In this document: positions 1 to 12,320 of the stretch, piece after piece
How positions within the stretch are numbered: position 1 is the first letter of the stretch
Layout: every line of letters starts with the position of its first letter
Source of the DNA: Gautieria morchelliformis
Taxonomy: Eukaryota > Basidiomycota > Agaricomycetes > Gomphales > Gomphaceae
Length of the DNA stretch: 64,000 nt
Direction: 5' to 3'
Assembly (NCBI GenBank): GCA_015179125.1
Contig: WHVA01000006.1
Coordinates: 186,001-250,000, forward strand
Translations under genes and position numbers: made by a program
The notes under the pieces: model-generated
Databases searched by the model: none
Seen by the model: only the letters and a program-made list of their open reading frames with translations
Told to the model about the DNA's origin: nothing

Positions 1-181
1 CTGGTGTGGAATTGGATCCTCCGGTGCTGGGAGCACCTTCACTATGTTGAAGATGGGGTGAAGGTGGGACATGGAGTTTGGAAGTCGGAGGCGGTACGGG
101 TTCTGTCTGACCTTCCGCATCACTGTGAAGGGCCCAAGGTAGCAGTGGGCAAGCTTCTGTGAAGGGCGCGTGGTGCGGATG
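1..181 (-). mobile_element. Ty3/gypsy pol fragment (integrase C-terminal part)
   Basis: Read on the minus strand, this stretch encodes the segment after the integrase core of a gypsy element, including LAHCYLGPFTV and HPIFNIVKVLP. It closely resembles the same segment of Gypsy-A around 7030-7190. It runs off the left edge and stops where the Gypsy-B LTR begins at 182, so Gypsy-B probably inserted into it. It is a fossil fragment; the rest of the element lies outside the window. Confidence 0.75.
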
Positions 182-530
182 TGTCAGGGTTCACACATTT
201 CCTTCCACAAGTTTCTGTCACCTTCCATCAGTTTCCATAACCTTCTACAAGTTTCTATAATCTTCCACAAGTTTCCACAACCTTCTACAAGTTTCCATCT
301 CCCCTATTATATAAGCCTTGAGAGTGCTATAAGACTGTTGCCAGTATGGTGGCATCTCCTCAGCTTGATCTCTGAGGATATCCACTACACAGGCAAGTCT
401 CCACATACCTATCGTTGGTAGATTTACAAACTGAGCATATCCACTACACAGTTGGTTATTTGTCCTCGCATCGCCATGGTCTCCTTGAGTATCTTTAGGT
501 TGTGGCTTCGTCATTAATGTTGCCCTCACA
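182..530 (+). repeat. 5' LTR of Gypsy-B
   Basis: About 349 bp, beginning TGTCAGGGTTCACAC and ending GTTGCCCTCACA. The ends parallel the TGTCAGGGGACACC...GTTGCCCTTACA ends of the Gypsy-A LTR, which is why I place the borders here. The internal region follows at once. The interior holds a run of degenerate TTCCACAAG/TTTCCATAA units at about 200-300. The matching 3' LTR is not visible. Confidence 0.7.
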
Positions 531-1246
531 GAAGATCAAGCTCATAGGATGACCCCACACTTTCTTCTTGAAAAGATTCTACCTTATCCTATGACAGACC
601 AACTCCCTGACGCTTATTGGGACTCCCTGGGTGACCAGGGCCCATTTCTTCAAAATCTCCTATCCAGCCAAGCGCAGCAGCTGCAGCAACTTCAACTGCA
701 GAACCAAGAGCTGTAGAATCAGTTCATTAATGTCCACAACACGTTGGCCCATGCTACATCTGCTGCCGCCCTTACTGCCACTCAAGCCATTGCCTCCTTG
801 GTAACCTCTAACATACCTCCATCCACTTGCTCCATCAAAGCAGCGGAACCGGAGACATTCAGTGGAGACTGTGCTGTGACTGAAGGATTTATCAGGTCTA
901 TCAGGTTGGCCATTGTTGTCCAACCAGGGACCTTCCCAAATGAATGCACAAAGATCCTATATGCTCTCTCCTTCATGACAGGAGGCTCTGCAGAAATATG
1001 GGCACACAATGAGACACAGACTGTCATTGATGGCACCTCCTCTATATCCACTCTGGAGGAGTTCATTAAACATGTGCAGGAGGCGAAAATTTTGAATATA
1101 TTGGGGACCCAGATTGTGCCAGAACAGCTCACACTAAGCTGCGTGACCTCAGGATGACATCAGGAATATCTGCAGATGAATACACAGCTCAATTTGAGAT
1201 CCTGGCAGGCAGGACAGGCTTTAATGATGAGGCACTCGAGGATGCC

Positions 1247-1724
1247 TGTCAGGGGACACCCTGTTTTCCATTTCCAGTTCCGACACCACACCCAGTTCCG
1301 ACTCTGCTTCCGGTTCCAATTCCATCTCCACCTCCGCTTTCGGAAATGATTCCGCTTCTGGGAGAACTTCCACCAGTTCTGTTCGCTTTGCCGGTTCCAC
1401 TCCAATTTCCAACTTCCACTCTCGGAACAGTGTCGGAAATCAAGCGACTCGCATAATAGGTGGCATCAAGGGTCGATCAAGGGTCAGGGAGGTCAGGGGG
1501 ATGCAGGGTTGATGGTGGGTGCCAAGTGTTGTCCCTGGCTGCGCAGCATAGTATAATACGGGCTCGCTGACATTGGGGGTCCTTATACTTTTCTCTTTGG
1601 ATTTCCCCTTGTCAGGTGAGAATCCCCTCTCTTGTATACTCTATTCATTTATACATACTTTGGATTTCCCCTTGTCAGTTGTGTGGTAGTGTGATCTCCA
1701 CAACCAGCCAGGGTTGCCCTTACA
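1247..1724 (+). repeat. 5' LTR of Gypsy-A
   Basis: 478 bp, from TGTCAGGGGACACC to GGGTTGCCCTTACA. The first 200 bp are a dense series of TTCC/GGAA-type hexamers. Further on are TATAATACGGGCTCG near 1551 and two copies of TTTGGATTTCCCCTTGTCAG near 1597 and 1660. It matches 7489-7966 at all but about seven positions. Confidence 0.93.
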
Positions 1725-4700
1725 GCAGAAAAGTCTCTCCCCTAGAGGACCGGCGGTCGTACTGCGCGTCGCATTCGCCATAGGTGTGTTCGGAATCAGA
1801 GACAGCGACTCGGAGATTGCGACCTCTTCCATGCACACGGTATACGACAGCCCCTCTTCTTACGTCGAGCTCCCAACCCTGGAAATCCCGTCCCATATTT
1901 CTCCTTCTGACATGGATCTGGATGATCGTCTTTGGAATATGGAGGAGGAATTGATGCGGAACCGGATGAAGACCGATGCGATTGAAACAGCCTTACAAGC
2001 AATTTTGGCTAAGTTAGATATCCCACAAAGTGGTGGAAATGCGATGCTGGATGAGCCGGATTTCGGAAAAGCGGAACTAGCGGAAGAGAGGATGTCCGCG
2101 AAGTTGGCAAAGGTCAAACCCGCAACTCCAGCGGACTTTGACGGAGATCGGGAGAAGGGACGCGCGTTCTTGAACACATGCAGCATCTACTTTGCAATTG
2201 TCGGAGACCTCTTTCCGAATGACCAGGCTCGGATTCACTGGGCATTGTCCTTTTTCAAGTCGGCCCGCGCAGCCCGTTTTTCAAACAAGGTGATCTGACA
2301 TGAAGCGAAGGGCAAGGGGAACTACTTCCGGGACTGGGACGCCTTTGAGAAAACATTTTCCGACCAGTTCTGCCCGAAAAATGAGCAGCTCACAGCCCTT
2401 ACAAAGCTTGAGGGGACCAGCTGGTACCAGGCCAAGGATCCGTTCGATGACTACATCGACCGCTTCCAGGAGCTCATTGACCTTGTGGAGTATGACAACG
2501 ACAAGACGATCGTCATCAAATTCCGACGAGGGCTTGATCCGACACTCCAGAACCAAGTTGCGCTGCTTGGGGATGGAGCTCCAGATTTCGATGACCCGGA
2601 AGGGTGGTACCAAGCTGCGCAGAGGGTGCCCCGAAACAGGGAAGCAAATGAGGCCTTCGTGGAGACAAACCGGAACATGACACGCAGTTCCGCTCGTCCT
2701 ACTCCACCCGTGCCAAAACCCGGAAGTGCCTTCATTCCCACATGGAAAATATTTCCGATGGTTGTTCCGCCTGCTCCTATTAGGAACCCTAGCCCCCCTC
2801 CCTCGAAGAGTGGCCCTGCCCGAATGGATGTTGACCGCATGTGCGGAAAAGGCCACGGAACCATCACCTGCTTCCAATGTCGACAACCAGGCCACTATGT
2901 CCGCGAGTGCCCCCAAGCCTTTGACATCTGGCTTATGACCACAGAGGAGAAACTCGAGCTCCTTCCAGAGTTCCTCGCACTTGCGGACATAAGCGGAGTG
3001 CCCACTGCGGAAGGAATTTCCAAAAATGCGGAATATGGCGCATCGGAAGTGGAAGATGCATTGGATTTTGTGACGTGCAGCGGGTGAGATGTGTGCCCCT
3101 GCTGCCTGTACATAACCAGTTTGCCTGTCTTGAAGTAGAGAATGAAAAACCCCCACTCCCCTCACTTCGTACAGACCCACCGGATAAAGTCACACAAAAA
3201 CCAAATCCGACACCCCATCCACCTCGCATCCGCCCTTGGGAGAGACGCCTCCCAAAGCGCTATGTTGTTGCTGCCACCCCTGGCCCCAAGTCACTAGTCA
3301 TTAAGGTGGAGACCCAGACGATAGATACGGCGGAAGTCAAATCCAGACCCGCCCTTGTCGATTGCGGGGCCACTGGTCAGTTCATAGACCGGGACTATGT
3401 GGAACGGAACCGACTGACCACGTGGAAGTTGCAACATGCAATCCCGGTGTTCAATGTGGATGGAAGCCCCAATGAGGCAGGGTCCATCACGGAGATAGTA
3501 GACACAATTCTCTGCTACGATGGACACTCAGAACGCACTTCCTTTGCAGTCACCAGCCTGGGGAAGCAAGACGTCATCCTTGGGTTTACCTGGCTTCAGG
3601 AGCACAACCCAGAGATCAATTGGCAGACTCGGAAGGTACTGATGAGTCGATGCCCAGTCAAGTGTCACATGTGCCGGTCGGAAGTGTGGAAGGAGCGCCA
3701 GGAGCAGCGGAAGACCGAACGGCTCATACAGACATGTCGTTCTGGCCCCCATCCACTGCTTGCAGAAGAAGGCTCGGAAGCGGAATTTGAACCGGATCCC
3801 ACTCCCAATTCCAATTCCAATTCCGACTCCGACGTCATCCAACTTGGCCCAGAAGACACTCTGGCGGAAGGGGAGCGCTTGCTGTACGTAAACCTTCCAC
3901 CGGAAGCGAACACATCCGCGCCACCGGAAATATTTCACAACGCCTTGCTGAAGCCTCCAAGAAGCATGATAGAGTGGAGGTGGATATTCCGGAGTACCTG
4001 CGGGAGTTTGAGGATGTCTTTTCCAAGGAGTCGTTTGATGCCCTGCCTCCATGGAAGCTGTGGGACCACGCCATCGAATTGGAGCCTGGGTCAAAGCCCA
4101 CCAACTGCAAAGTCTACCGGCTGTCACCCAAGGAGCAGGTAGAGCTCGATGCATTCCTTGCGGAAAACCTCCGTACAGGGAGGATCCGCCCCTCCAAGTC
4201 ACCCATGGCATCTCCGGTGTTCTTCATCAAGAAGAAGGACGGTCCACTCAGACTTGTGCAGGATTACCGGGCCTTGAATGCGATCACGATCAAGAACCGG
4301 TACCCCATTCCACTCATTTCTGAACTGATCACACAACTCCATGGGGCGAGGTACTTCACTAAGCTGGATGTCCACTGGGGCTTCAATAATGTTCGGATCC
4401 GGGAGGGAGACGAGTGGAAGGCCGCATTCTGCACCAACCGAGGACTCTTTGAGCCACAGGTCATGTTCTTTGGCCTCACCAACAGTCTTGCCACATTCCA
4501 GACGATGATGAATGACATTTTCCGTGACATGATAGCAGAAGGGGTTGTCTGCGTCTACCTCGATGACATCCTCATCTTCACAAAAACAATGTCGGAACAC
4601 CGGGAAGTCGTGCAGAGAGTGCTGGAATGGCTCCGGGAGTACAACCTGTGTCTCAAGCCGGAAAAGTGTGAATTTGAGCGGACGCGGATAGAGTATCTTG

Positions 4701-6395
4701 GGGTGATTGTGTCAGAAGGAAAGGTGGAAATGGACCCAGTCAAAGTTTCCGGTGTATCGGATTGGCCGGTGCCATGGAACAAGAAAGAGGTCCAGTCCTT
4801 CATTGGGTTTGTCAATTTCTACCGGCAGTTCATCAAGGACTTCTCCTGCCATGCTCGTGCCTCTTCAACCTCACCAAGAAGGAGGTTGGATGGCAGTGGG
4901 GAGAGCCGGAACAGGCCTCCTTTGACAAACTAAAAGAGCTGATCACTTCTGCCCCAGTCCTGATCTTTCCCGATGACTCTTGCCCTTATCGAGCCGAGGC
5001 GGATTCTTCCGACACAGCTACCGGAGCGGTCTTGTCACAACAGTCATCGGAAGATGGTGGGGGTGGCATCCGATTGCCTTCCTCTCTAAAAGCCTTAGTC
5101 CGGTTGAGCGGAACTATGAGATCCATGACAAGGAGATGTTGGCAATCATCCGAGCACTGGAGGAGTGGCGACACTTCCTCGAGGGTGCTCTATGCCCATT
5201 TGAGATCTGGACAGACCACAAGAGCCTCGAGTATTTCCGCACGTCTAAGAAGTTGAACCGACGACAAGCACGGTGGTCCCTACACCTGTCCCGGTTCGAC
5301 TTCATGCTCCACCACCGCCCCGGCCGCACTATGGGCAAGCCCAATGCCCTATCCCGCCGTGCGGATCATGGAAGCGGGAGTGGAGACAATGCGGATATGA
5401 CACTTCTCCGCCCAAGTCTCTTTGCAATCTGTGCCCTAGAAGGAGTGACTGCAGTTGGAGTGGAAGCGGAAATGCTCCGGGACATCCGGAGGCAGTACCA
5501 GAATGGAGAGAAGGAGGAGTCGGTGGTGAAGGCGGTGGAGGAACTTCGGAAAGGGCACTCACAGTCTGTACAGGCAGCGGAATGGTCGGAACGTGATGGA
5601 CTGCTCCACTTCAGAGGCAAGGTCTATGTTCCAGGTGGGGCGGACCTCCGCCGCCGCATTGTATCCCAGCACCATGACACACAGGTCACTGGGCATGCTG
5701 GCAGGTGGAAGACGCTGGAGTTAGTGGCTCGGAACTACTGGTGGCCTCAGATGTCCCGCTACATTGGACAGTACGTGAAGACATGTGACCTTTGTCTCCG
5801 AACCAAAGCACAGTGACATCCGCCTGTCGGATAACTTGTTCCACTCCCGATTCCAGAATCCCGCTGGGACACCATCAGTGTCGACTTCATCGTTGAACTC
5901 CCAGAGTCCCATGGCTACGACACGATCATGAATGTCGTGGACTCGGTAAGCAAGGTGTACCACTTCATTCCGATGCACACGACGATCACAGCCCTTGGAG
6001 CGGCCCGCCTGTTCCTTGCGCATGTCTGGAAGTTGCATGGGCTCCCGAAGCAAGTTGTTTCCGACCGAGGTCCACAGTTCGTCGCGGAACTGACTCGGGA
6101 GCTCTACCGCCTGCTCGGCATAAAGCTGGCTACCACCACAGCATACCATCCACAGAGTGATGGACAGACAGAACGGGTCAATCAGGAGTTGGAGCAATAT
6201 CTCCACCTCTTTGTCAATGAGAGGCAGGATGACTGGGATGAGTTACTTCCACTGGCGGAATTCCAATACAACAACCACGTACATTCCACCACACAACAGA
6301 CTCCCTTCATGCTTGACTCTGGACGACACCCGTGGATGGGCTTTGAGCCATGCCAGGCAGAGTCCCAACTCAAGATGGTCAATGAGTTCCGAGAC

Positions 6396-6875
6396 TGTAA
6401 GGGCAACCCTGGCTAGTCGTGGAGATCACACTACCACACAACTGACAAGGGGAAATCCAAAGTATGTATAAATGAACAGAGCATACAAGAGAGGGGGTTC
6501 TCACCTGACAAGGGGAAATCCAAAGAGAAAAGTCTAAGGACCCCCAATGTCAGCGAGCCCGTATTATACTACGCTGCGCAGCCAGGGACAACACTTGGCA
6601 CCCGCCATCGACCCTGCATCCCCCTGACCCTTGATCGACCCTTGATGCCACCTATTATGCGAGTCGCTTGATTTCCGACACTGTTCCGGGGCGGAAGTCG
6701 GAAATTGGAGTGGAACTGGCAAGGCGAACGGAACTGGTGGAAGTTCTCCCAGAAGCGGAATCGTTCCCGAAAGCGGATGCGGAGATGGAATCGGAACCGG
6801 AAGCGGAGTCGGAAATGGAGTCGGAACTGGGTGTGGTGTCGGAACTGGAAATGGAAAACAGGGTGTCCCCTGACA
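6396..6875 (-). mobile_element. Solo LTR of the Gypsy-A family inside Gypsy-A integrase
   Basis: About 480 bp in reverse orientation (TGTAAGGGCAACCC... to ...GGTGTCCCCTGACA), homologous over its length to the Gypsy-A LTR. It is flanked by the perfect 5-bp duplication GAGAC (6391-6395 and 6876-6880). It lies between the integrase core and the chromodomain part of Gypsy-A. An element of the same family therefore inserted here and later collapsed to one LTR by recombination between its ends. Confidence 0.93.
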
Positions 6876-7488
6876 GAGACCGCATGGACTCCACCCTTTC
6901 GGAAGCCAAGTCGGCCCTTGTGAAGGCCAAGGATGACATGGCAAGATACTACAACCAACGCTGGGTTCCTGCCCCGGAGTACCAAGTCGGAGACAAGGTG
7001 TATCTAGATGCAAGTGACATCCACACCACACGCCCTTCGCAGAAGCTTGCCCACCGCTACCTTGGGCCCTTCACAGTGACCCGGAGGGTTGGACGGAATG
7101 CATACCGCCTCCAACTTCCGAAGTCCATGTCCCGCCTCCACCCCGTCTTCAACGTGGTAAAGTTACTCCCTATGCTTGAGGACCCAATTCCAGGTCAAAA
7201 GGCTCGTCCGCCACCTCCACCGGAAATTGTAGATGGGGAAGAGCACTATGTGGTGGAACAGATCCTGGACAGCCGGTTTGTGCGAGGACGACTCCAATTC
7301 CTTGTGAAATGGGAAGGGTATGGGTATGAGGAGAATTCGTGGGTCCCGGAGCAAGATGTCTCCGCTCCGGACAAACTCCACAAGTTCTATAGGACACACC
7401 CTGGTGCCCCTCGCCGAATCCGCTCACTGGCATTTCAATCCCTCCTGTCCCGTGCTTCAAGGACGCAGCACGCTAGAGGGGGGGATGA

Positions 7489-7966
7489 TGTCAGGGGACA
7501 CCCTGTTTTCCATTTCCAGTTCCGACACCACACCCAGTTCCGACTCCACTTCCGGTTCCAATTCCATCTCCGCCTCCGCTTTCGGAAATGATTCCGCTTC
7601 TGGGAGAACTTCCACCAGTTCTGTTCGCTTTGCCAGTTCCACTCCAATTTCCAACTTCCACTGTCGGAACAGTGTCGGAAATCAAGCGACTCACATAATA
7701 GGTGGCATCAAGGGTCGATCAAGGGTCAGGGAGGTCAGGGGGATGCAGGGTTGATGGTGGGTGCCAAGTGTTGTCCCTGGCTGCGCAGCATAGTATAATA
7801 CGGGCTCGCTGACATTGGGGGTCCTTAGACTTTTCTCTTTGGATTTCCCCTTGTCAGGTGAGAATCCCCTCTCTTGTATACTCTATTCATTTATACATAC
7901 TTTGGATTTCCCCTTGTCAGTTGTGTGGTAGTGTGATCTCCACAACCAGCCAGGGTTGCCCTTACA
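7489..7966 (+). repeat. 3' LTR of Gypsy-A
   Basis: 478 bp, same ends and layout as 1247-1724. It is followed directly by ATGCC, the second copy of the target-site duplication, and then by the resumed gag sequence of Gypsy-B. Confidence 0.93.
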
Positions 7967-10513
7967 ATGCCTAAGCAAGCGAGTGGCACGCATTGTATCC
8001 TTGACAAGATCCATGCCAAGCCCTTGCTTCCACCCAACCTCAAAGGCTGGAAGGAAGCAGCCTGTCAGATTGACCACAATCATCGCCATCTGTTAGAGGT
8101 CAGGAAGGCACAGACACCTCATGCCCCTAGCCGCCCTCTCCCTGCCAGATCACATGGTACTCCTTCCATGGCTCCTGTTGTTACAGCGCCATCCAATAAT
8201 GCGACACCTATGGATATTGACTCATCCCACCACCATGTTGAAACGCGGACCTGCTACAACTGTAAGAAACCTGGTCACATCTCACCAAACTGCCCTGAAC
8301 CCCGTAAACCACAAATCCATGCAAATCTCACAGAGGCAGACATTGCAGCAATTATCTCTGAATATATTGCAGCAGCGATGGATGAACACAAGAAGAAAGG
8401 GGAAGCCCCTGTCCAGGAGGAGGGAAAGGGTTTTTAGGGCGGTCAGCGGTGAAGGAATGCCCCACTTGACAAATTGGTTCTCAGTTCTTGAAACATGTAC
8501 AATATGGATCAGGGGCAATATGATACATCCATCCCCTACCCCAGATTGAACTGAAACCAAACCAGCCATGCCAAAAACCCCTCTCACTGCTCCAGCAGTT
8601 GATGCCAAACCTCTACTCCCTCTCTATGTCTGCACTGGTGACCTTCACCAATGCACCAAAGTACCCCTCAAGGTCCATGCCGTTGATACAGGGCATCCAC
8701 TTGCAATTGACTCTCTTCTTGATACCGGTGCTACAGGGATGTTCATTGATGTTGAGTTTGTAAGGGAGCACAGACTTCAGACTCATCCTCTCCTCCATGC
8801 CATTCCTGTCTACAACATCAACAGCACCCCAAATGAAGCAGACTCAATTAGAGAGAAGAAGTCGACCTCATCTTGTTGAACACAACCCAGGAGTTAACTG
8901 GTGTACAGGAGATGTGAAGATGACATGCTGTCCCAAGTCATGTGGGGGCAGACCCATTGTCAGAGGGCCCACAGTTGAAACTATTCCAGGAGAGAGTGTA
9001 GATCAAAAGGATGTCACCATACAGCACACCCAAGGAAGGAGACAGGACCTTTGTCATCTTTGTGAATGAGAGTCCTGAAATGATTGACGCAGGCTGGACT
9101 GTCTCCCAACAGCTCGCTGAATGGGCCAGCAAGTCTGAACCAGTCAGATCCTTTGAGGACCTTTCCCTAAACCATACCTGCAGTTCAAGGATGTGTTTTC
9201 TAAGGAGTCATTTGACCAACTGCCTCCTTGGAAGCCCTGGGACCATGCGATTGAGCTCACTCCAGGGGCACAACCCTTTAGCACAAAGGTTTACCCAATG
9301 TCACTGGTTGAGCAAAGGGAACTGGATAACTTCCTTGAGGAGAACCTGAAGCGCCACCGTATCTGTCCTTCCAAGTCACCTATGGCGTCTCCAGTCTTCT
9401 TTGTGAAGAAAAAGGATGGCAGTCTTAGATTCATACAAGACTACTGCAAGCTCAATGATATAACAGTCAAGAATGCCTATCCTTTTCCCCTTGTTCCAGA
9501 CATCATGAATAAGATTGCTGCTGGAAGGGCTAAATACTTCACAAAGCTCGACATTCGCTGGGGATATAATAATGTACACATAAAAGAGGGAGATGAGTGG
9601 AAGGCAGCCTTTCAGACAAATAGGGCCCTGTATGAACCTCTAGTCATGTTCTTTGGACTCACAAACAGCCCAGCAACCTTCCAGACGATGATGAATGACA
9701 TCTTCAAGAGCCTCATTGATGAAGGGGTTGTGGTGGTGTTCATGGACGACATTCTCATCTTCACAGAGTTGCTTGAAGAACATTGTAGGGTTGTATGACC
9801 TGTCCTTGAAATCCTCCAGGCCAACAATCTGTATCTCAAACCTGAAAAATGCCTATTTGAGCAACTGGAAGTTGGAATATCTTGGCCTCATTCTCTCTCA
9901 AGGGCAGGTTGCCATGGACCCAGTCAAGGTTGCAGGTGTGTGAGACTGGCCAGTGCCATGCAATGTCACTGAAGTCAAATCCTTCCTTGGTTTTATCAAC
10001 TTCTACTGCTGCTTTATAGAGGACTTTTTGCACATTGCAAAGCCCCTCAACCAGTTGACAAGACAAGATGCCCAGTGGTCTTGGGATCCAAATGGTCCAG
10101 AGCAAGCATCCTTTGACAACCTCAAGCTCCTCATCACCTCAACACCAATCCTTGTCCCAGAGCAAATGATTCCATCTTGAAGCAGATGCCTCTGCCTATG
10201 CCACAGGAGCTGTACTGTCCCAACTATGTGATGATGGGAAGTGGAGGCCTGTGGGTTTTGTCTTCAAGAGCCTCACTGATGCAGAATGAACACAAGTGCC
10301 TCTCTGAGGCTGGAACCTGATTGGATTCTAGCATCGAAAGTAGACACAGTACTGATGGACACATGGGAGGCCTGTGCCCCAGTTTCTCATGTCTTTTCAA
10401 CAATGGAATTCATGAAGGCCTCATCAAGGTGGGACAGGTGGCTCCTGATGCTTCCAGCATGCTTGAAATAATTTTTGCGCTTCTGTCCTGGCAACTATTG
10501 TGAGAGCAACTTC

Positions 10514-10720
10514 TGTTGGCAGCTCACAGACCTAGACAGCATCAGATAAAGTCTGTAGCATTAGGAACTGGCTATAACTACCTAGACGGCGTCAGATAAA
10601 GTCTGTAGCACTGCTGTACAGTAGTTATATAATCTATACTAGATGGTCAAGAAAGGAGAGATCGGTCATGGCAAAAGAATGGAGGATAGCGAGTGGTCAG
10701 TCGTTCTCTGGATTTCAACA
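10514..10720 (-). repeat. Copia LTR (3' end of element)
   Basis: About 207 bp; on the plus strand it runs from TGTTGGCAGCTCAC to GATTTCAACA, giving TGTTG...CAACA inverted ends. It contains an internal near-repeat of GGCNTCANATAAAGTCTGTAG. It matches 17414-17620. Confidence 0.85.
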
Positions 10721-11319
10721 CTTCCCCACGATTGGACAATCGCTGATCCCCAGTTTCAAGGATAGTTTTTGATGCTGTTCGCAGGGTAGGGATTTCATCA
10801 GGATGTCGGCCGCATTCTCTTTCATTGATACAGCAGATATCTCCACAATTCCCTTCCTGATGCAGTCACGGATGTAGTGGTACTTGACATCTATGTGCTT
10901 TGTTCGCTTATGAAAGATGGTGTTCGTGGCGATGGCACGAGCATCTAGTGAGTCTGAGAAAATGTCGAGGGGCAATTCGATTTCGAAGTTGAGTTGCTGG
11001 AGCAATGATATGGACCATTGCGCGTGTTTCGTGCATTCCATCAGGGCCATGTATTCGGCTTCTGTCGAGGACAAGGCGACTGTCCGTTGCTTCTGTGTGC
11101 CCATGTGATGGAGGCTCCTGACAGGATGAAGACGTAGCCACTCGTTGACCAGCGGCCTTCGGCGTTCGAAGCCCAGTTCAAGTCAGAGTAGCTGACGATT
11201 TCAGTGGAATCATTTCTCCCGTATGTTACGCTGTAGCTCTGTGTCATGGATAGGTAGCGAAGAACATGCTGCAGGGTGAGGTGTTCTGCCGTGGGGTTTG
11301 AACCGAATTGTGAGAGTCC

Positions 11320-12320
11320 TGTCAAGATTGGTTTTTAGGCATTAATATCATGTATTAGTGAACACAGCAAATGCCCTAATAGCTTGTGCGAATAAGTATG
11401 CCGTTCGGCGAAAGGGGTGAACCAATAGATGTTCAGAAGATAAGAGGGCTGCCCGAACGGTGCTCGCCTGATCTACAGTCATAGTGAAGTAGCCCGTGGC
11501 GCTCGACGATGTAACATGCAAGGTGTCACGGAAGGGTCATCTAAGTGGCAACAATCCCTTCGCCAACAGCACAGAAAATAGTTCGAAGGCTAAGGTAACG
11601 AAGATGAAGTATGAAAACTTACCAGTGATGCTTAAGTGTTCTTCTGGTCGAAGATAGAAATCTACAGGAGAAGACTCAAGACAATAGTCACAGCGAGGTC
11701 AAGTTTGCACAAGATGGATGTATGATAATTGAACTGGGGAATATACATGCGAATGTAAACTACTTATATCGAATGCTTGTAAAGTATCAGTGAATAGGAA
11801 AGAGGCCATTGTGAGTCAGGGTTGGATAGGGGTGCGCAGTCATGATACAAAATAGATGGAATAAACATACAATGGAGTGAGAGAGGAGGGCGAACATGAA
11901 ACGACGGAGAGTAAAGGTGGTGAAGGCACCTATGTACGAAACCATGTCTTGGGACCCGCATATACACCACCCTGCACGGACTCTTCGTCTGCTGGGTTGA
12001 TCCCACACGACTTACGGGTAGGACATCCCGCCAATGCATCCTGGCCATATGAATCACCTAAAGGGGTTGGATCAAGAAGGTGATGGGGTTAGTGATGAAC
12101 CATCATGCCGGGTAAATGGTATCAATCGTATTTGATGGTGTGCCTGCTGGTGAAATATGCGAGCAGTGAATAGTCATTTGGAGAATGGGGTGAACAGCAA
12201 ATGGAGCAAACGTAGAGGAAGGGTGGTCGAAGGGTGGGGCGAACTCAGGCGAAGATGCAGGGAGAGTGACGAGGGGGAACGTAGAGACAGTGGGGTAAGG
12301 GAAATAGACAGGTCATGACA
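11320..12320. mobile_element. Solo LTR (third LTR family) inside copia RT
   Basis: About 1,001 bp, starting TGTCAAGATTGG and ending GTCATGACA, so it has TGTCA/TGACA inverted ends. The flanks are AGTCC (11315-11319) and AGTCG (12321-12325), a 5-bp target duplication with one change; removing the insert brings copia reverse-transcriptase sequence back together. No coding region is seen, which together with the ends points to a solo LTR. A second copy is at 14369-15905. Confidence 0.8.

Larger units (their letters stand above)
1247..7966 (+). mobile_element. Gypsy-A, Ty3/gypsy chromovirus inserted in Gypsy-B
   Basis: A nearly full-length LTR retrotransposon of 6,720 bp with two 478-bp LTRs, flanked by the 5-bp target duplication ATGCC (1242-1246 and 7967-7971). 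Parts in order: gag about 1810-3090 with zinc knuckle CFQCRQPGHYVREC near 2873; protease near 3350 (DCGATG); reverse transcriptase about 3980-4900 (VYLDDILIF near 4552); RNase H about 4950-5330; integrase zinc-binding and core regions about 5640-6395 and 6876-7190; chromodomain about 7240-7370 (VEQILDSRFV, LVKWEGYGYEENSW). The chromodomain places it in the chromoviruses. The LTRs differ at about 7 of 478 sites (~1.5%), mostly transitions, so insertion was recent. The coding region is broken, with roughly half a dozen interruptions plus an inserted solo LTR (6396-6875). Confidence 0.92.
182..10440 (+). mobile_element. Gypsy-B, old Ty3/gypsy element, split by Gypsy-A
   Basis: An old gypsy retroelement on the plus strand. 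Its 5' LTR is 182-530. The gag region begins near 744 and is interrupted at 1246/7967 by the whole of Gypsy-A. After the insertion the parts continue in order: a CCHC zinc knuckle (CYNCKKPGHISPNC) near 8250-8292, an aspartic protease site (LLDTGATG) near 8710-8740, reverse transcriptase about 9190-9940 with FMDDILIF, and the start of RNase H about 10170-10300. No integrase or 3' LTR was seen; the element fades out just before the minisatellite and the copia element. It is clearly broken, with many interruptions, and looks much older than Gypsy-A. Confidence 0.8.

Noticed and set aside
1160-1460. Several overlapping open frames on both strands in the Gypsy-A LTR
   Set aside because: They arise from the TTCC/GGAA hexamer run, which lacks stop codons in several frames. 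They are LTR sequence, not genes.
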